This document shows, in pieces, positions 1 to 8,627 of a stretch of 64,000 bases of DNA. The notes beneath the pieces are model-generated. The model did not search any database, was not told the DNA's origin, and saw nothing but the letters and a program-made list of their open reading frames with translations. Both the position numbers and the translations under genes were made by a program. The stretch's first letter is position 1. Every line of letters begins with the position of its first letter. Source of the stretch: Arenicella chitinivorans. Lineage in GTDB: Bacteria; Pseudomonadota; Gammaproteobacteria; Arenicellales; Arenicellaceae. Where the stretch lies: positions 648,501 to 712,500 of the forward strand of contig NZ_BMXA01000002.1 in the NCBI RefSeq assembly GCF_014651515.1, given 5' to 3'.

Positions 1-49
1 AGCCATGATCCGCGTGCCCCAGTGTTTCGTATGGAATAGGTGTAATCAT
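1..49 (-). CDS. Pirin family protein, N-terminal fragment (cut by window edge)
   Basis: Only the first 16 codons lie inside the window, read leftwards from an ATG at 49-47. They encode MITPIPYETLGHADHG. The GHA(D/N)HG segment is the conserved opening of pirin/YhhW-type bicupin proteins, which continue with a tryptophan and an HxFSF motif. A GAGG sequence lies about 8 bases before the ATG. Pirins are cupin-fold metal proteins; some have quercetinase-like activity. Together with the DoxX gene on the same strand and the divergent LysR gene, this makes a pirin-DoxX-LysR module, a combination I know from other proteobacteria. The call rests on very few residues, so it is tentative. Confidence 0.6.
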   Translation of the reverse strand, partial: MITPIPYETLGHADHG

Positions 50-95
50 TTCTGCCTCGTATATGTTTAACCGTTCGTTGTTAGCAAAGAGGGTG

Positions 96-524
96 TCAGT
101 CTTTCAGAGGGGTTGGAATCAGTAAATCCAGTCCCGGTATGCGTTTGACTGCGGCTGCACCTGGTCCCAACAGTGCGACTGTGATTGCCAGCACCACCAG
201 CATAAGTGGAAATTCCCAACCGCCGCCTTCACTACTGAAAACCCAACCATTACCTGCATGTACCCAGGTGGCGCCAATCAAGATTGGCAGTGATGCAATC
301 GCAGCAAGGCGTGTATAAACGCCGATCATTAATGCCGCGCCGCCAACCACTTCGCCAAAGATGGTCAGGTAGGCAAATACTTCCGGGATACCCAAACTGG
401 CAAAATAACCAGCTGTGCCCGCTGGAGTGAAGATCACTAGTTTTAATAGTCCGTGTGCAAATAGTGTGATGCCTAGTGTTAGACGCAACAGTAGTGCACC
501 GGCGGCGTGAGTGGGTGTCTGCAT
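96..524 (-). CDS. DoxX family membrane protein
   Basis: 142 residues with four hydrophobic segments, roughly residues 8-28, 46-66, 71-88 and 104-122. The N-terminal pattern RLTLGITLFAHGLLKL followed by a short loop and a second helix rich in G and A is typical of the DoxX family. Members are inner-membrane proteins; some have been linked to redox or thiol stress, but no enzymatic role is established for this type. The gene is divergent from the LysR gene (gap 525-630) and 46 bases upstream of the pirin start on the same strand, so a doxX-pirin operon controlled by the LysR protein is plausible. The family call is firm; the function is not. Confidence 0.85.
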   Translation of the reverse strand: MQTPTHAAGALLLRLTLGITLFAHGLLKLVIFTPAGTAGYFASLGIPEVFAYLTIFGEVVGGAALMIGVYTRLAAIASLPILIGATWVHAGNGWVFSSEGGGWEFPLMLVVLAITVALLGPGAAAVKRIPGLDLLIPTPLKD

Positions 525-630
525 GGTGATACTCCGATAAGTTAATTTGGAGTAAAGACTATAGCTATTTGCATATGGATTGATAATATGGCGTCTACTT
601 AAATGATTGTTAACTTGTGGTTACTAATAG

Positions 631-1554
631 ATGGTTGTTTCGCGTATCCAGATGTTCGTGCAGGTCGTGAAGTCGGGCAGTTTCGCGGCCGCTGCACGTG
701 CACTCGGTTTGTCGAGTCCTGCCGTGAGTAAACAGGTTCAGGCATTGGAAGAACATCTCGGTGTAAAGCTGCTGTATCGCACCACGCGCCAAGTATCCTT
801 GACTGAAGAGGGTGCGGTGTATTTTGAACGCGTCGAGAAAGCCATTGATGATCTGAGTGAGGCCGAACAGATGGTGCAGGAACTCAAGGCCTGCCCCACC
901 GGAAAGCTCAAGGTGAATGCGCCGATGGCATTTGGGACCAAATATCTGGCAGAACCCATTGCCGCCTTTGGACAGGCGTACCCAGATGTTGAGTTGGAGG
1001 TTGACTTCGACGATCGCTGGGTTGACGTGATTGGCGAGGGCTTCGATGTGGTGGTACGTATTGGCGCGTTAAAGGATTCGAGCCTCGTTGCCCGCAAGCT
1101 GGCCGATTGCCCTTTATTGCTGTGTATCGCACCGAGCCTGCTTGAACAGATTGGGCCGATCGAAACAGTCGAACAGTTGTCGACCGTCCCTGCTTTGCTG
1201 TACAACAAGCACGGCTTATCCGAAGATTGGCATTATGTCGATCCAGATGGTAAGCCCGGATCGATCAAAATGAAAAAAGCATTTGCCAGTAACAGTGCCG
1301 CCATGCAGCTGGCTGCGTGCAAAGCAGGCCTGGGCGTCACCGTGCTACCGATATTTGCTGTAATTGACGCCTTAGAGGCGGGTGAACTTGTCCCCTTGTT
1401 ATCTGGGTATCGCACCACGCCGGAGCGTGGTATTTACGCGGTGTTTCCGCAAAATCGCCACCTGTCGACGCGAGTTCGTTTGTTCGTTGACTGGTTGGCG
1501 CAGGCCAGTCCGGACTTTAGCTGGGACTGTGACGCCGATAAGCTGGGACTGTGA
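631..1554 (+). CDS. LysR family transcriptional regulator
   Basis: 307 residues. Residues 1-60 form the winged helix-turn-helix (SFAAAARALGLSSPAVSKQV, then LGVKLLYRTTRQVSLTEEG). Residues about 90-295 form the substrate-binding-like effector domain, with the conserved start GKLKVNAPMAFG and the later SNSAAMQLAACKAGLGVTVLP. Sequence style fits the CrgA/AaeR-like branch of LysR regulators. It is transcribed away from doxX, the usual arrangement for a LysR regulator and its target. The last codons are altered by a 22-bp tandem duplication (separate entry): the protein ends ADKLGL, whereas a single copy would give ADKPH and a stop at 1571-1573. No clear ribosome-binding site precedes the ATG. Confidence 0.93.
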   Translation: MVVSRIQMFVQVVKSGSFAAAARALGLSSPAVSKQVQALEEHLGVKLLYRTTRQVSLTEEGAVYFERVEKAIDDLSEAEQMVQELKACPTGKLKVNAPMAFGTKYLAEPIAAFGQAYPDVELEVDFDDRWVDVIGEGFDVVVRIGALKDSSLVARKLADCPLLLCIAPSLLEQIGPIETVEQLSTVPALLYNKHGLSEDWHYVDPDGKPGSIKMKKAFASNSAAMQLAACKAGLGVTVLPIFAVIDALEAGELVPLLSGYRTTPERGIYAVFPQNRHLSTRVRLFVDWLAQASPDFSWDCDADKLGL

Positions 1555-1562
1555 CGCCGATA
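1519..1562. repeat. 22-bp perfect tandem duplication at the 3' end of the LysR gene
   Basis: Copies 1519-1540 and 1541-1562 are identical (AGCTGGGACTGTGACGCCGA then TA). As 22 is not a multiple of three, the second copy is read in another frame and creates a stop at 1552-1554. Removing one copy would extend the frame to a TAG at 1571-1573 with a different last two residues. Confidence 0.97.
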
Positions 1563-1579
1563 AGCCGCATTAGCTGCCG

Positions 1580-2620
1580 CTAGTCCTGGCGTCGAATGGC
1601 AAACGACAGCGCTTGCCCCATTTCCTCGCCAAGGCAAAATACCGTGTGCCAGCAGCAGGAATTCTGGTCGGCCTGCGGTAACAGAATCACATCACCTGTT
1701 CGTACATGGAAGCCGTAACCGGCCTGTATCAGGTGTTGTACAAACGCCTCGGTTTCGTTGATCAAATGGATCAATTCTGTGTGCGCAAAGCTATCGAGGG
1801 CGGTTGCAATTTGTTCAGCATCACGACTCAGGTCTCGCAGAGTTGCCTGCGCCTCTGAAGTTAGGGTGTCAGGCAACGCTTGCTGCGTTATAAACGATTG
1901 GATTTCCTGCACCAGTTGAAACTTAGGCAGCGCCAACCAGTAGGTTTCGCCGCTCAATTGTGCGTACACAACGCCCGCGTGGCCGCGTTCGAGGTCATGA
2001 TGTAAGTAAGCGCCACCGTCCGGCCCATTGAAATACACAATTCGCTCGACTAATTCAAATCGCTGGCATTGCACGATGTCGCGTATGGTTTGGCTGAGCG
2101 CAAGATTGTTGGTGATTGCAGCGGATTCCGGAAACACAGCGGTTGCCAGCTCAGCCGCATAGCGTTGCCGAACGGGGTCGGCGGCCACATCTTCTTCCAG
2201 GTCAACGCCAAATGAGAAGCGAAAACGTAGAGACGCGTCGGCATCATAAAAAGACAGCCATGACACCTTCATCCAAAGGTCTTCGGCCACCGTGTCCTCA
2301 CCTTGAATTGCGTCATAGAGCAGGGTGTCGATTTCCTGATCGTCCCCTTCATTGACCATGCTGCCCATTGGGGCGAATTGTGCGCCGAGTCGTTGTTGAT
2401 ATGGCAGCGCATCTAAAATTGCGTCTAGCTCGTCACCTTCGAGTAGGGCAGTCACTAATGCTTCAGTTTGTGCTAAATCGCTCGCGTGCGAAGCTAGATG
2501 TTGTACCACAGCACGGGGCAAGAGTACGGCGTACCCCTGATTCCAGTGGTCCGGATTCATGTTTGGGGTGGTGGCGTGAGTAAGACCGAGGTCAAAACCT
2601 CGACGAGTGAGTGGCAACAT
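1580..2620 (-). CDS. Cupin/JmjC-like protein with HxD...H motif, function unknown
   Basis: 346 residues from the ATG at 2620; a TTG at 2632 and an ATG at 2560 are alternatives, and none has a good ribosome-binding site. The N-terminal half has no motif I recognise. Residues about 190-335 look like a double-stranded beta-helix: RIVYFNGPDGGAYLHHDLER, then a Y-rich strand, and at the end TGDVILLPQ followed by CCWHTVF. Read as H-x-D (around residues 207-209) and a distal His (about 325), this matches the metal triad of Fe(II)/2-oxoglutarate oxygenases of the JmjC type. Substrate and family are unknown. It converges on the LysR gene with a 25-base gap. The oxygenase call is an inference from motif order only. 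Confidence 0.55.
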   Translation of the reverse strand: MLPLTRRGFDLGLTHATTPNMNPDHWNQGYAVLLPRAVVQHLASHASDLAQTEALVTALLEGDELDAILDALPYQQRLGAQFAPMGSMVNEGDDQEIDTLLYDAIQGEDTVAEDLWMKVSWLSFYDADASLRFRFSFGVDLEEDVAADPVRQRYAAELATAVFPESAAITNNLALSQTIRDIVQCQRFELVERIVYFNGPDGGAYLHHDLERGHAGVVYAQLSGETYWLALPKFQLVQEIQSFITQQALPDTLTSEAQATLRDLSRDAEQIATALDSFAHTELIHLINETEAFVQHLIQAGYGFHVRTGDVILLPQADQNSCCWHTVFCLGEEMGQALSFAIRRQD

Positions 2621-2688
2621 GGGGCGTGGCAAAGTAGGCGAGAGGTAGGCACGTACTCGAATTCAAGTACGCGCCTAAAAACATAGAA

Positions 2689-4353
2689 TTACATTTTTGA
2701 ATAGCTTGGGCCGCCACCACCTTCCGGTGCGATCCATACGATATTCTGCGTCGGATCTTTGATGTCACAGGTCTTGCAGTGGATGCAGTTTTGACCATTG
2801 ATCTGCAGTTTCGGATTGCCTTGTTCTTCGCCGACAATCTCATACACGCCAGCCGGGCAGTAACGCTGCTCGGGCGATGCGTATTCTTTGTAGTTCACCT
2901 CGATGGCTACCGACGGATCTTTAAGGGTTAGGTGGCAGTAGATGTCTTCTTCGTGATAGGTGTTGGATAAAAACACTGAAGACGGCTTGTCAAAACTGAG
3001 TTTGCCATCCGGTTTCGGGTAGCTGATTTTTTCGCATTCTGCGGCCTTTTTGAGTTGCGCGTGGTCCGGTGTGTCGTCGCGCAGAGTTGGCAATCTACCG
3101 CCCAGAATTTGATCAATGTAGTTATACGTGCCGCCGAGCCAAGCACCGAACTTATGCAGTGCCGGACCAAACGACCGAGACTTTTTGAGCTCTTTACCTG
3201 CCCATGATGCGCGGAATGCTGTGTCGTACTGACTCAGAGTTTGTCCCGCTTCCCCACCGGTGCTCAGGTGTTCGAACAGAACTTCTGCCGCGATCATGCC
3301 AGACTTCATTGCGGTGTGCGTGCCTTTGATTTTAGCGAAGTTTAACGTGCCAGCATCACAGCCGACCAGCAAACCGCCGGGCAAGCTCAGTTTACCGAGT
3401 GCGTTCCATCCGCCTTTGGTGATGGCGCGCGCACCGTAACCGAGGCGTTTGCCGCCTTCGAGTACCTTAGCAAATTCCGGGTGGTGCTTCATGCGCTGGA
3501 ACTCGTCGAAGGGACTCAGGTATGGGTTGCTGTAATTCAAATCGATAATAATGCCGAGCGTCACCAAATTATCATTTAAATGATACAAAAAGGACCCGCC
3601 GGTGACCCCTTTGCTCAACGGCCAGCCAGAGCCGTGCACAACTTTACCGGCTTCGTGCTTGTCGGGATTTACTTCCCAAAGCTCTTTGAAGCCAATGCCG
3701 TAATGCTGTGCGTCGGCGTCTGCATTCAAATCAAATTTGGCCATCAGTTCACGACCGAGTTGGCCGCGTGAACCTTCGGCGAAAACCGTGTACTTAGCAT
3801 GTAACTCCATGCCCGGCTCAAAGCTTGGTTTGCGATTGCCTTCAGCGTCGACACCGTTATTCGGCGTGGCTACACCTTTAATGCTGCCGTCCTCGTGGTA
3901 TAACACTTCAGCAGCCGCGAAGCCCGGGTAGATTTCGATACCCAGAGCTTCAGCTTGTTCGCCCAACCATTTCACCACGTTAGACAAGCTTACAATGTAA
4001 TTGCCCTTATTGTGCATGGATGGTGGGATCATAAATCCTGGGAATTTGGTAGACCCCGACTCATTGAACATATGCAGTTCGTCGCGTTTTACTGGCGTCG
4101 AGAGTGGTGCGCCCAGGTCGGCCCAGTTTGGGATCAGTTCGTTGAGTGCTCGTGGTTCGATGACCGCACCAGACAAAATGTGCGCGCCAACTTCGGCACT
4201 TTTCTCCAGCAAGCAGATAGACAGTTCTTTGCCTTGCTCATCCGCGAGTTGTTTCAGTCGAATTGCGGTAGACATGCCGGCCGGGCCGCCACCAACGATG
4301 ACGACGTCGTATTCCATGCTCTCGCGTTGGATTTCTGGGGCTGTGTCACTCAT
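2689..4353 (-). CDS. etfD: Electron transfer flavoprotein-ubiquinone oxidoreductase
   Basis: 554 residues. This enzyme passes electrons from reduced ETF to ubiquinone in the inner membrane. The FAD-binding Rossmann motif DVVIVGGGPAGMSTAIRL lies near residue 15. The C-terminal 4Fe-4S ferredoxin-like part has CPAGVYE and then CIHCKTCDIKDP with the closing PEGGGGP motif typical of ETF-QO. Start chosen at 4353 because GGAGAAAG precedes it; the open frame runs 58 codons further but would overlap the GntR gene and lacks a signal. It lies 43 bases downstream of gntR on the same strand and opposite etfBA, so the three ETF components and their probable regulator form one locus. Confidence 0.96.
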   Translation of the reverse strand: MSDTAPEIQRESMEYDVVIVGGGPAGMSTAIRLKQLADEQGKELSICLLEKSAEVGAHILSGAVIEPRALNELIPNWADLGAPLSTPVKRDELHMFNESGSTKFPGFMIPPSMHNKGNYIVSLSNVVKWLGEQAEALGIEIYPGFAAAEVLYHEDGSIKGVATPNNGVDAEGNRKPSFEPGMELHAKYTVFAEGSRGQLGRELMAKFDLNADADAQHYGIGFKELWEVNPDKHEAGKVVHGSGWPLSKGVTGGSFLYHLNDNLVTLGIIIDLNYSNPYLSPFDEFQRMKHHPEFAKVLEGGKRLGYGARAITKGGWNALGKLSLPGGLLVGCDAGTLNFAKIKGTHTAMKSGMIAAEVLFEHLSTGGEAGQTLSQYDTAFRASWAGKELKKSRSFGPALHKFGAWLGGTYNYIDQILGGRLPTLRDDTPDHAQLKKAAECEKISYPKPDGKLSFDKPSSVFLSNTYHEEDIYCHLTLKDPSVAIEVNYKEYASPEQRYCPAGVYEIVGEEQGNPKLQINGQNCIHCKTCDIKDPTQNIVWIAPEGGGGPSYSKM

Positions 4354-4396
4354 GGTCTTTCTCCAAGATTTATTTGCGTGGTTAGTTTTGGGGCAG

Positions 4397-5071
4397 CTAG
4401 GCTGCCGATGACGCAGACATTCGACGTTGAATGCGTTCACGTGCATGTACGATATGGCGTCGCATGGTGACCTCGGCAAGTTCTGGGTCACGTTGTTCAA
4501 TCGCATACACGATTTGGCGATGTTCAATCAATGAGTTGGTGGTGCTGTTGCGCGCAAACTCGTGTTGATAGCGGAACATCTTGATCAGGTTGTATAACTC
4601 GCGCAATAACGCTTGCTCGATTACCTTATTCTTGCTGCCGCGAATGATGGTTTCATGAAACGCATAATCACTTTCAGCGGGAATAAACGCCCCCGAGTTT
4701 TCACGCATGTGCTTGCTTTGCGCGTCGATCAGGCGGTGCAGCTGGTCAATCTCCTGCGATGTCATATTGACCGCAGCCAATGCAACTGCTTTGCTTTCGA
4801 GCGCTTCACGCGTCTCGTACAGCTGCAAAACGAGCTCCATACTCAGTGTCACCACCCGTGCGCCTTGTTGCGGGATATGCTGTATCAGGTTCATGCCCTC
4901 GAGGCGACGTATGGCTTCGCGTAGAGGTCCGCGACTAACGTCCAGCTCCTGAGACAGCTTGGTTTCACTTAATTTAGCACCTTGCGGTATCTCTCCGGTG
5001 ATGATGGCATCACGCAGCGTGCTGGTCAGCTCGCTGCTTAAGGTGCTGGAAAAAGGTGGTACGGTACTCAT
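4397..5071 (-). CDS. GntR family transcriptional regulator, FadR/FCD subfamily
   Basis: 224 residues from ATG 5071. The N-terminal winged helix (about 15-75) has TLRDAIITGEIPQGAKLSE and VSRGPLREAIRRLEG, the hallmark of GntR proteins. The rest is an all-helical FCD effector domain (LYETREALESKAVALAA ... FHETIIRGSKNKV ... EHRQIVYAI), which often binds a carboxylic acid through a metal centre. A start at 5110 is possible, but that ATG lies inside a predicted operator and overlaps a -10-like TATAAA, so it is probably not translated. Position between etfD and the divergent etfBA suggests it controls electron entry from acyl-CoA or other dehydrogenases. Effector unknown. Confidence 0.9.
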   Translation of the reverse strand: MSTVPPFSSTLSSELTSTLRDAIITGEIPQGAKLSETKLSQELDVSRGPLREAIRRLEGMNLIQHIPQQGARVVTLSMELVLQLYETREALESKAVALAAVNMTSQEIDQLHRLIDAQSKHMRENSGAFIPAESDYAFHETIIRGSKNKVIEQALLRELYNLIKMFRYQHEFARNSTTNSLIEHRQIVYAIEQRDPELAEVTMRRHIVHARERIQRRMSASSAA

Positions 5072-5099
5072 GGGGAGGAAAATAGAGGTAAGATGCAAA

Positions 5100-5111
5100 A
5101 ATGTCAACATT
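5100..5111. promoter_or_regulatory. Operator-like site 1 in gntR-etfB intergenic region
   Basis: AATGTCAACATT, the exact reverse complement of the second site at 5162-5173. The core TGT(Y/R)GACA fits the GT-N-AC style of FadR-family operators. It overlaps a minus-strand TATAAA (complement of 5110-5115) that could be the gntR -10, consistent with autorepression. Inference from sequence only. Confidence 0.6.
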
Positions 5112-5161
5112 TATACTGTTTATGTATATTTGCGTCGGCAATAAGACTCATTAATTAGAAA

Positions 5162-5173
5162 AATGTTGACATT
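5162..5173. promoter_or_regulatory. Operator-like site 2 in gntR-etfB intergenic region
   Basis: AATGTTGACATT, in inverted orientation to site 1, 62 bases away measured start to start. The flanks also match (AAA on the 5' side). It ends three bases before the -35 of the proposed etfB promoter, a good place to block RNA polymerase. Confidence 0.6.
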
Positions 5174-5175
5174 AA

Positions 5176-5204
5176 TTGCAAACCATAGGGCTTTCCCCTA
5201 CACT
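5176..5204 (+). promoter_or_regulatory. Candidate sigma-70 promoter of etfBA
   Basis: TTGCAA at 5176-5181, 17-base spacer, TACACT at 5199-5204, giving a start near 5211 and a leader of about 57 bases. It sits immediately downstream of operator-like site 2. Confidence 0.45.
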
Positions 5205-5267
5205 GCACGCACACTCGGCGCTCGGTAGCAGCGCTTGACAAAATGATTCTTTAATTTGGAGTGATAG

Positions 5268-6017
5268 ATGAAAGTTTTAGTCCCAGTTAAACGCGTTATC
5301 GATGCTTATGTCAGCATCCGCGTTAAGAGTGACGGCTCTGGTGTTGATACCGACAACGTCAAAATGTCATTGAACCCATTCTGTGAAATTGCCTTGGAAG
5401 AAGCAATTCGCTTGAAAGAGGCCGGTATTGCCACTGAAGTCGTGCTGGTCAGCGTCGGCAGTGCGGACATCGATACGGTTATCCGGTCGGGTCTTGCCAT
5501 GGGCGCGGATCGTGCTATTCGAATTGATGCCGACAATGACATCGAGCCACTGGCAATCGCAAAAATTTTAAAGTACGTGGTTGAAAAAGAGGAAGCCGGG
5601 TTGGTCATCACTGGTAAGCAGTCTATTGACGGCGATAACAACCAGACTGGCCAAATGTTGTCTGCACTATTGGGTTGGGCGCAGGCCACGTTTGCCTCTG
5701 AGGTGGTGATTGAAGGTGATCAGGCCAAAGTGACGCGAGAAATTGATGGTGGTTTGGAGACGCTGTCTATTCCATTGCCGGCTGTGGTTACCACGGACTT
5801 GCGCTTGAACGAGCCACGTTATCCGACATTGCCTAACATCATGAAAGCAAAGAAGAAGCCGTTGGACGTGATCGCCTTGGCAGATACTGGCGTTGATGCA
5901 AGCAAGCGTCAAACTGTATTGAATGTCAGCCCACCAGAAGAACGTTCTGCGGGTGTGATGGTCGGCTCCGTCGCCGAGCTGGTTGAGAAGCTGAAAAACG
6001 AAGCGAAAGTAATTTAA
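5268..6017 (+). CDS. etfB: Electron transfer flavoprotein, beta subunit
   Basis: 249 residues, the usual length for EtfB. It begins [15 protein letters not shown] and contains the conserved [16 protein letters not shown] and the [22 protein letters not shown] region that binds AMP/FAD, plus the C-terminal [22 protein letters not shown]. With EtfA it forms the soluble flavoprotein that collects electrons from acyl-CoA and related dehydrogenases and delivers them to EtfD. GGAG lies eight bases before the ATG. etfA follows after 15 bases, so the two are co-transcribed. Paired GntR-type sites lie in its upstream region. Confidence 0.97.
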   Translation: MKVLVPVKRVIDAYVSIRVKSDGSGVDTDNVKMSLNPFCEIALEEAIRLKEAGIATEVVLVSVGSADIDTVIRSGLAMGADRAIRIDADNDIEPLAIAKILKYVVEKEEAGLVITGKQSIDGDNNQTGQMLSALLGWAQATFASEVVIEGDQAKVTREIDGGLETLSIPLPAVVTTDLRLNEPRYPTLPNIMKAKKKPLDVIALADTGVDASKRQTVLNVSPPEERSAGVMVGSVAELVEKLKNEAKVI

Positions 6018-6032
6018 TCGGGGAGAAATAGC

Positions 6033-6959
6033 ATGACGATTTTAGTAATTGCACAACACGACAACGCGACTCTGCACGCGTCGACCCTGAATACCGTGAC
6101 AGCCGCTTCGCAGATTGGCGGTGATGTTCACCTGTTGGTTGCTGGTAGCGGTGCCGCCGATGTGGCAGCTGAAGCGGCGAAGGTCGCGGGTGTCAACAAA
6201 GTACTGCATGCGGATGCCGAGCAGTATAAAGATGGTATTTCAGTTGAAGTTGCCAATTTGGTAGTCAGCCTGGCTGGTGATTATTCGCATATTTTGGCTG
6301 GTGCGACCACCTCGGGTAAAGATATGTTGCCGCGTGTCGCAGCTCTAATTGATTCCTCGCAGATTTCAGACATCATCGCAGTGGAGTCGGCAGACACATT
6401 TAAACGTCCAATTTACGCGGGTAACGCCATCGCTACGGTGCAAAGTAGTGATGCGACCAAAGTATTGACGGTGCGCCCAACTGGTTTTGACGCAGCGGCT
6501 ACCGACGGCTCAGCTGAAGTAGTCAGTGTGGATTCGCCAGCTGCGGTGGGTTCAACTGCATTGGTTGGTCGAGAGTTAACCGAGTCAGCACGCCCAGACC
6601 TGGGTGCAGCGGATGTGGTTGTCTCCGGTGGTCGCGGTGTAGGGAGTGCCGAAAATTTTAAGATCATCGAGAGTCTGGCGGACAAACTTGGTGCTGCCGT
6701 TGGTGCATCCCGTGCGGCAGTTGACGCAGGTTACGTGCCAAACGACTATCAAGTTGGTCAAACCGGTAAAGTGGTTGCGCCGAACTTGTACATTGCAGTC
6801 GGCATATCGGGTGCGATTCAGCACTTGGCTGGTATGAAAGACAGCAAGGTGATTGTTGCGATTAACAAAGACGAAGAAGCCCCAATATTCCAGGTGGCGG
6901 ATTACGGCTTAGTTGCTGACTTGTTTGAAGCGGTTCCCGAGTTGGTGAACGCACTGTAA
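6033..6959 (+). CDS. etfA: Electron transfer flavoprotein, alpha subunit
   Basis: 308 residues, normal for EtfA. The N-terminal domain resembles EtfB. The C-terminal FAD domain has the signature run: [18 protein letters not shown], then [41 protein letters not shown] and [18 protein letters not shown]. It holds FAD for electron transfer to EtfD. A strong GGGGAG ribosome-binding site precedes the ATG. It is the last gene of the etfBA unit and is followed by an intrinsic terminator. Confidence 0.97.
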   Translation: MTILVIAQHDNATLHASTLNTVTAASQIGGDVHLLVAGSGAADVAAEAAKVAGVNKVLHADAEQYKDGISVEVANLVVSLAGDYSHILAGATTSGKDMLPRVAALIDSSQISDIIAVESADTFKRPIYAGNAIATVQSSDATKVLTVRPTGFDAAATDGSAEVVSVDSPAAVGSTALVGRELTESARPDLGAADVVVSGGRGVGSAENFKIIESLADKLGAAVGASRAAVDAGYVPNDYQVGQTGKVVAPNLYIAVGISGAIQHLAGMKDSKVIVAINKDEEAPIFQVADYGLVADLFEAVPELVNAL

Positions 6960-6981
6960 GGTTCGATTAGTATCTTGTCTT

Positions 6982-7018
6982 AAAAAAGCCTCAAGAACAC
7001 AATCTTGGGGCTTTTTTT
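6982..7018 (+). terminator. Intrinsic terminator after etfA
   Basis: Stem AAGCCTCAAG (6986-6995), loop AACACAAT, arm CTTGGGGCTT (7004-7013) with one G-T pair, then a T run to 7018. Confidence 0.9.
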
Positions 7019-7163
7019 ATGCCCGATATTGGTCTGTTGCATAGTGTTTTTGTACGACTTCTATATAATTCGGGCTCCACGAAAAAACCGCCTGTTTTGA
7101 ACACTGTTGCGCAATGCAGAGTGCCGCAGGCCCGATCAACACGTCAAATTTGAAGAGGCTAAT

Positions 7164-8615
7164 ATGACTCGCGAGGTCAGTCAGCAGTATCTTGTCAATT
7201 GGAACGAGCGACAAGCGCTCGCCGAAAAAATGATTCCCCTTCTAGGTTCTTTATATCGCGGTCCCAGCGTTGTGGTTCGCGTATTCGGCCAGAAGATAAT
7301 GAATTCCTCCACTATCTCGATTATCAAAGCACATTTACACGGTCGGTTGATTGTTGGCAAAGCGCTGGATATGCAAAAAAGCTACGAAATGTTGCAGCTG
7401 ATCGAAAAAATGGAACTGCGTCCTTGCCGACTGGATTTAGGTAAGTTGTGTCATGAGTATCTCTCGCAAAATGACGACCAATCCATGCAGGACTTTTTGA
7501 ATCGACGGTTGGGGCAGCTTCTGGGTGACATGACCCCGGCTGAGCGTGAGTCGCATGACGTGGTCCTCTACGGATTTGGCCGAATTGGGCGCCTGCTTGC
7601 GCGTCTGTTGATCGATCGTACGGGCACGGGCGCCAAGTTACGCTTACGCGGCGTGGTGGTACGCGCCAAAGGCGATGTTGCTCAGGATCTGGAGAAACGC
7701 GCAGAACTGTTGCGTCGCGACTCAGTGCATGGCGAGTTTGACGGTTCGATTAAAGTTGATCGTGAAGCACGCGCGATTATCGCCAACGGTAACTTTATTC
7801 AGTTTATTTACGCCAATAGCCCGAGCGAGATTGATTATACCGAGTACGGAATTCAGGATGCTCTGGTTGTTGATAATACCGGCATATGGAAAGACGAGGC
7901 GGGGCTGGGACAGCACACATCTTGCCCGGGTGTGTCGAAGGCATTGCTAACTGCGCCAGCCAAGGGCGATATCAAGAATATCGTGTACGGAATAAACGAC
8001 GATCTGATCGAAGCCACGGACACTATATTGTGTGCTGCGTCGTGTACCACGAACGCGATCGTACCACCGTTGAAAGTGATCAACGATAAGTATGGCATCG
8101 TGAGTGGCCACGTGGAAACGATTCACTCCTACACCAACGATCAAAACCTCATTGACAACTATCACAGTGCAGAACGCCGCGGACGCAGTGCGCCGCTGAA
8201 CATGGTGATCACGTCCACTGGCGCTGCGAAAGCGGTGTCCAAAGTGCTGCCGGAGTTGTCGGGTGTGTTGACGGGTAACGCGATTCGCGTACCAACCCCG
8301 AACGTCTCGATGGCGGTGATGAATCTGAATTTGTCGCAGGCGGTAACAGCAGAAGAGTTGAACGAGACTTTTCAGCAAATTTCATATCACTCGCCACTGC
8401 AAGAACAAATCGGTTTTACTTACTCGACTGAGGTTGTGTCTTCAGATTTGGTGGGCTCGACCCATGCTGGTGTGGTCGACGGCGGTGCGACCATCGCGGA
8501 TGGTACCCGTGTGGTGCTTTACGTGTGGTATGACAACGAAGCTGGCTACAGTAACCAGGTTGTGCGTGTAATGCAGAAGGTGGTTGGTTTATCACTTGAT
8601 TGTCTCGGCAATTAG
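7164..8615 (+). CDS. gap: Glyceraldehyde-3-phosphate dehydrogenase, long form with N-terminal extension
   Basis: 483 residues from ATG 7164, which has GAGG before it; an upstream frame to 7107 lacks a signal. Residues 1-130 are a helical extension not found in the standard ~330-residue enzyme. The NAD-binding motif YGFGRIGR is at about 136-143, the catalytic cysteine in ASCTTN at Cys294 and the active-site histidine in ETIHSYTND at His321. The end YVWYDNEAGYSNQVVRVM is standard GAPDH. It should oxidise glyceraldehyde 3-phosphate with phosphate to 1,3-bisphosphoglycerate. Enzymes of this long form occur in Pseudomonas and relatives beside a conventional Gap; whether this one is glycolytic or gluconeogenic cannot be told here. 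An alpha/beta hydrolase follows after 12 bases. Confidence 0.93.
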   Translation: MTREVSQQYLVNWNERQALAEKMIPLLGSLYRGPSVVVRVFGQKIMNSSTISIIKAHLHGRLIVGKALDMQKSYEMLQLIEKMELRPCRLDLGKLCHEYLSQNDDQSMQDFLNRRLGQLLGDMTPAERESHDVVLYGFGRIGRLLARLLIDRTGTGAKLRLRGVVVRAKGDVAQDLEKRAELLRRDSVHGEFDGSIKVDREARAIIANGNFIQFIYANSPSEIDYTEYGIQDALVVDNTGIWKDEAGLGQHTSCPGVSKALLTAPAKGDIKNIVYGINDDLIEATDTILCAASCTTNAIVPPLKVINDKYGIVSGHVETIHSYTNDQNLIDNYHSAERRGRSAPLNMVITSTGAAKAVSKVLPELSGVLTGNAIRVPTPNVSMAVMNLNLSQAVTAEELNETFQQISYHSPLQEQIGFTYSTEVVSSDLVGSTHAGVVDGGATIADGTRVVLYVWYDNEAGYSNQVVRVMQKVVGLSLDCLGN

Positions 8616-8627
8616 TCGCTTCGCCCA

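Noticed and set aside
3955..4470. 171-codon plus-strand frame inside etfD
   Set aside because: Antisense shadow of etfD with no recognisable protein features or signal.
4354..4527. In-frame N-terminal extension of EtfD (58 extra codons)
   Set aside because: It overlaps the gntR 3' end, and the ATG at 4353 has a good GGAG signal and matches the usual start.
7064..7069. Perfect TATAAT upstream of gap as a promoter
   Set aside because: No acceptable -35 hexamer was found at 16-18 bases; left unannotated.
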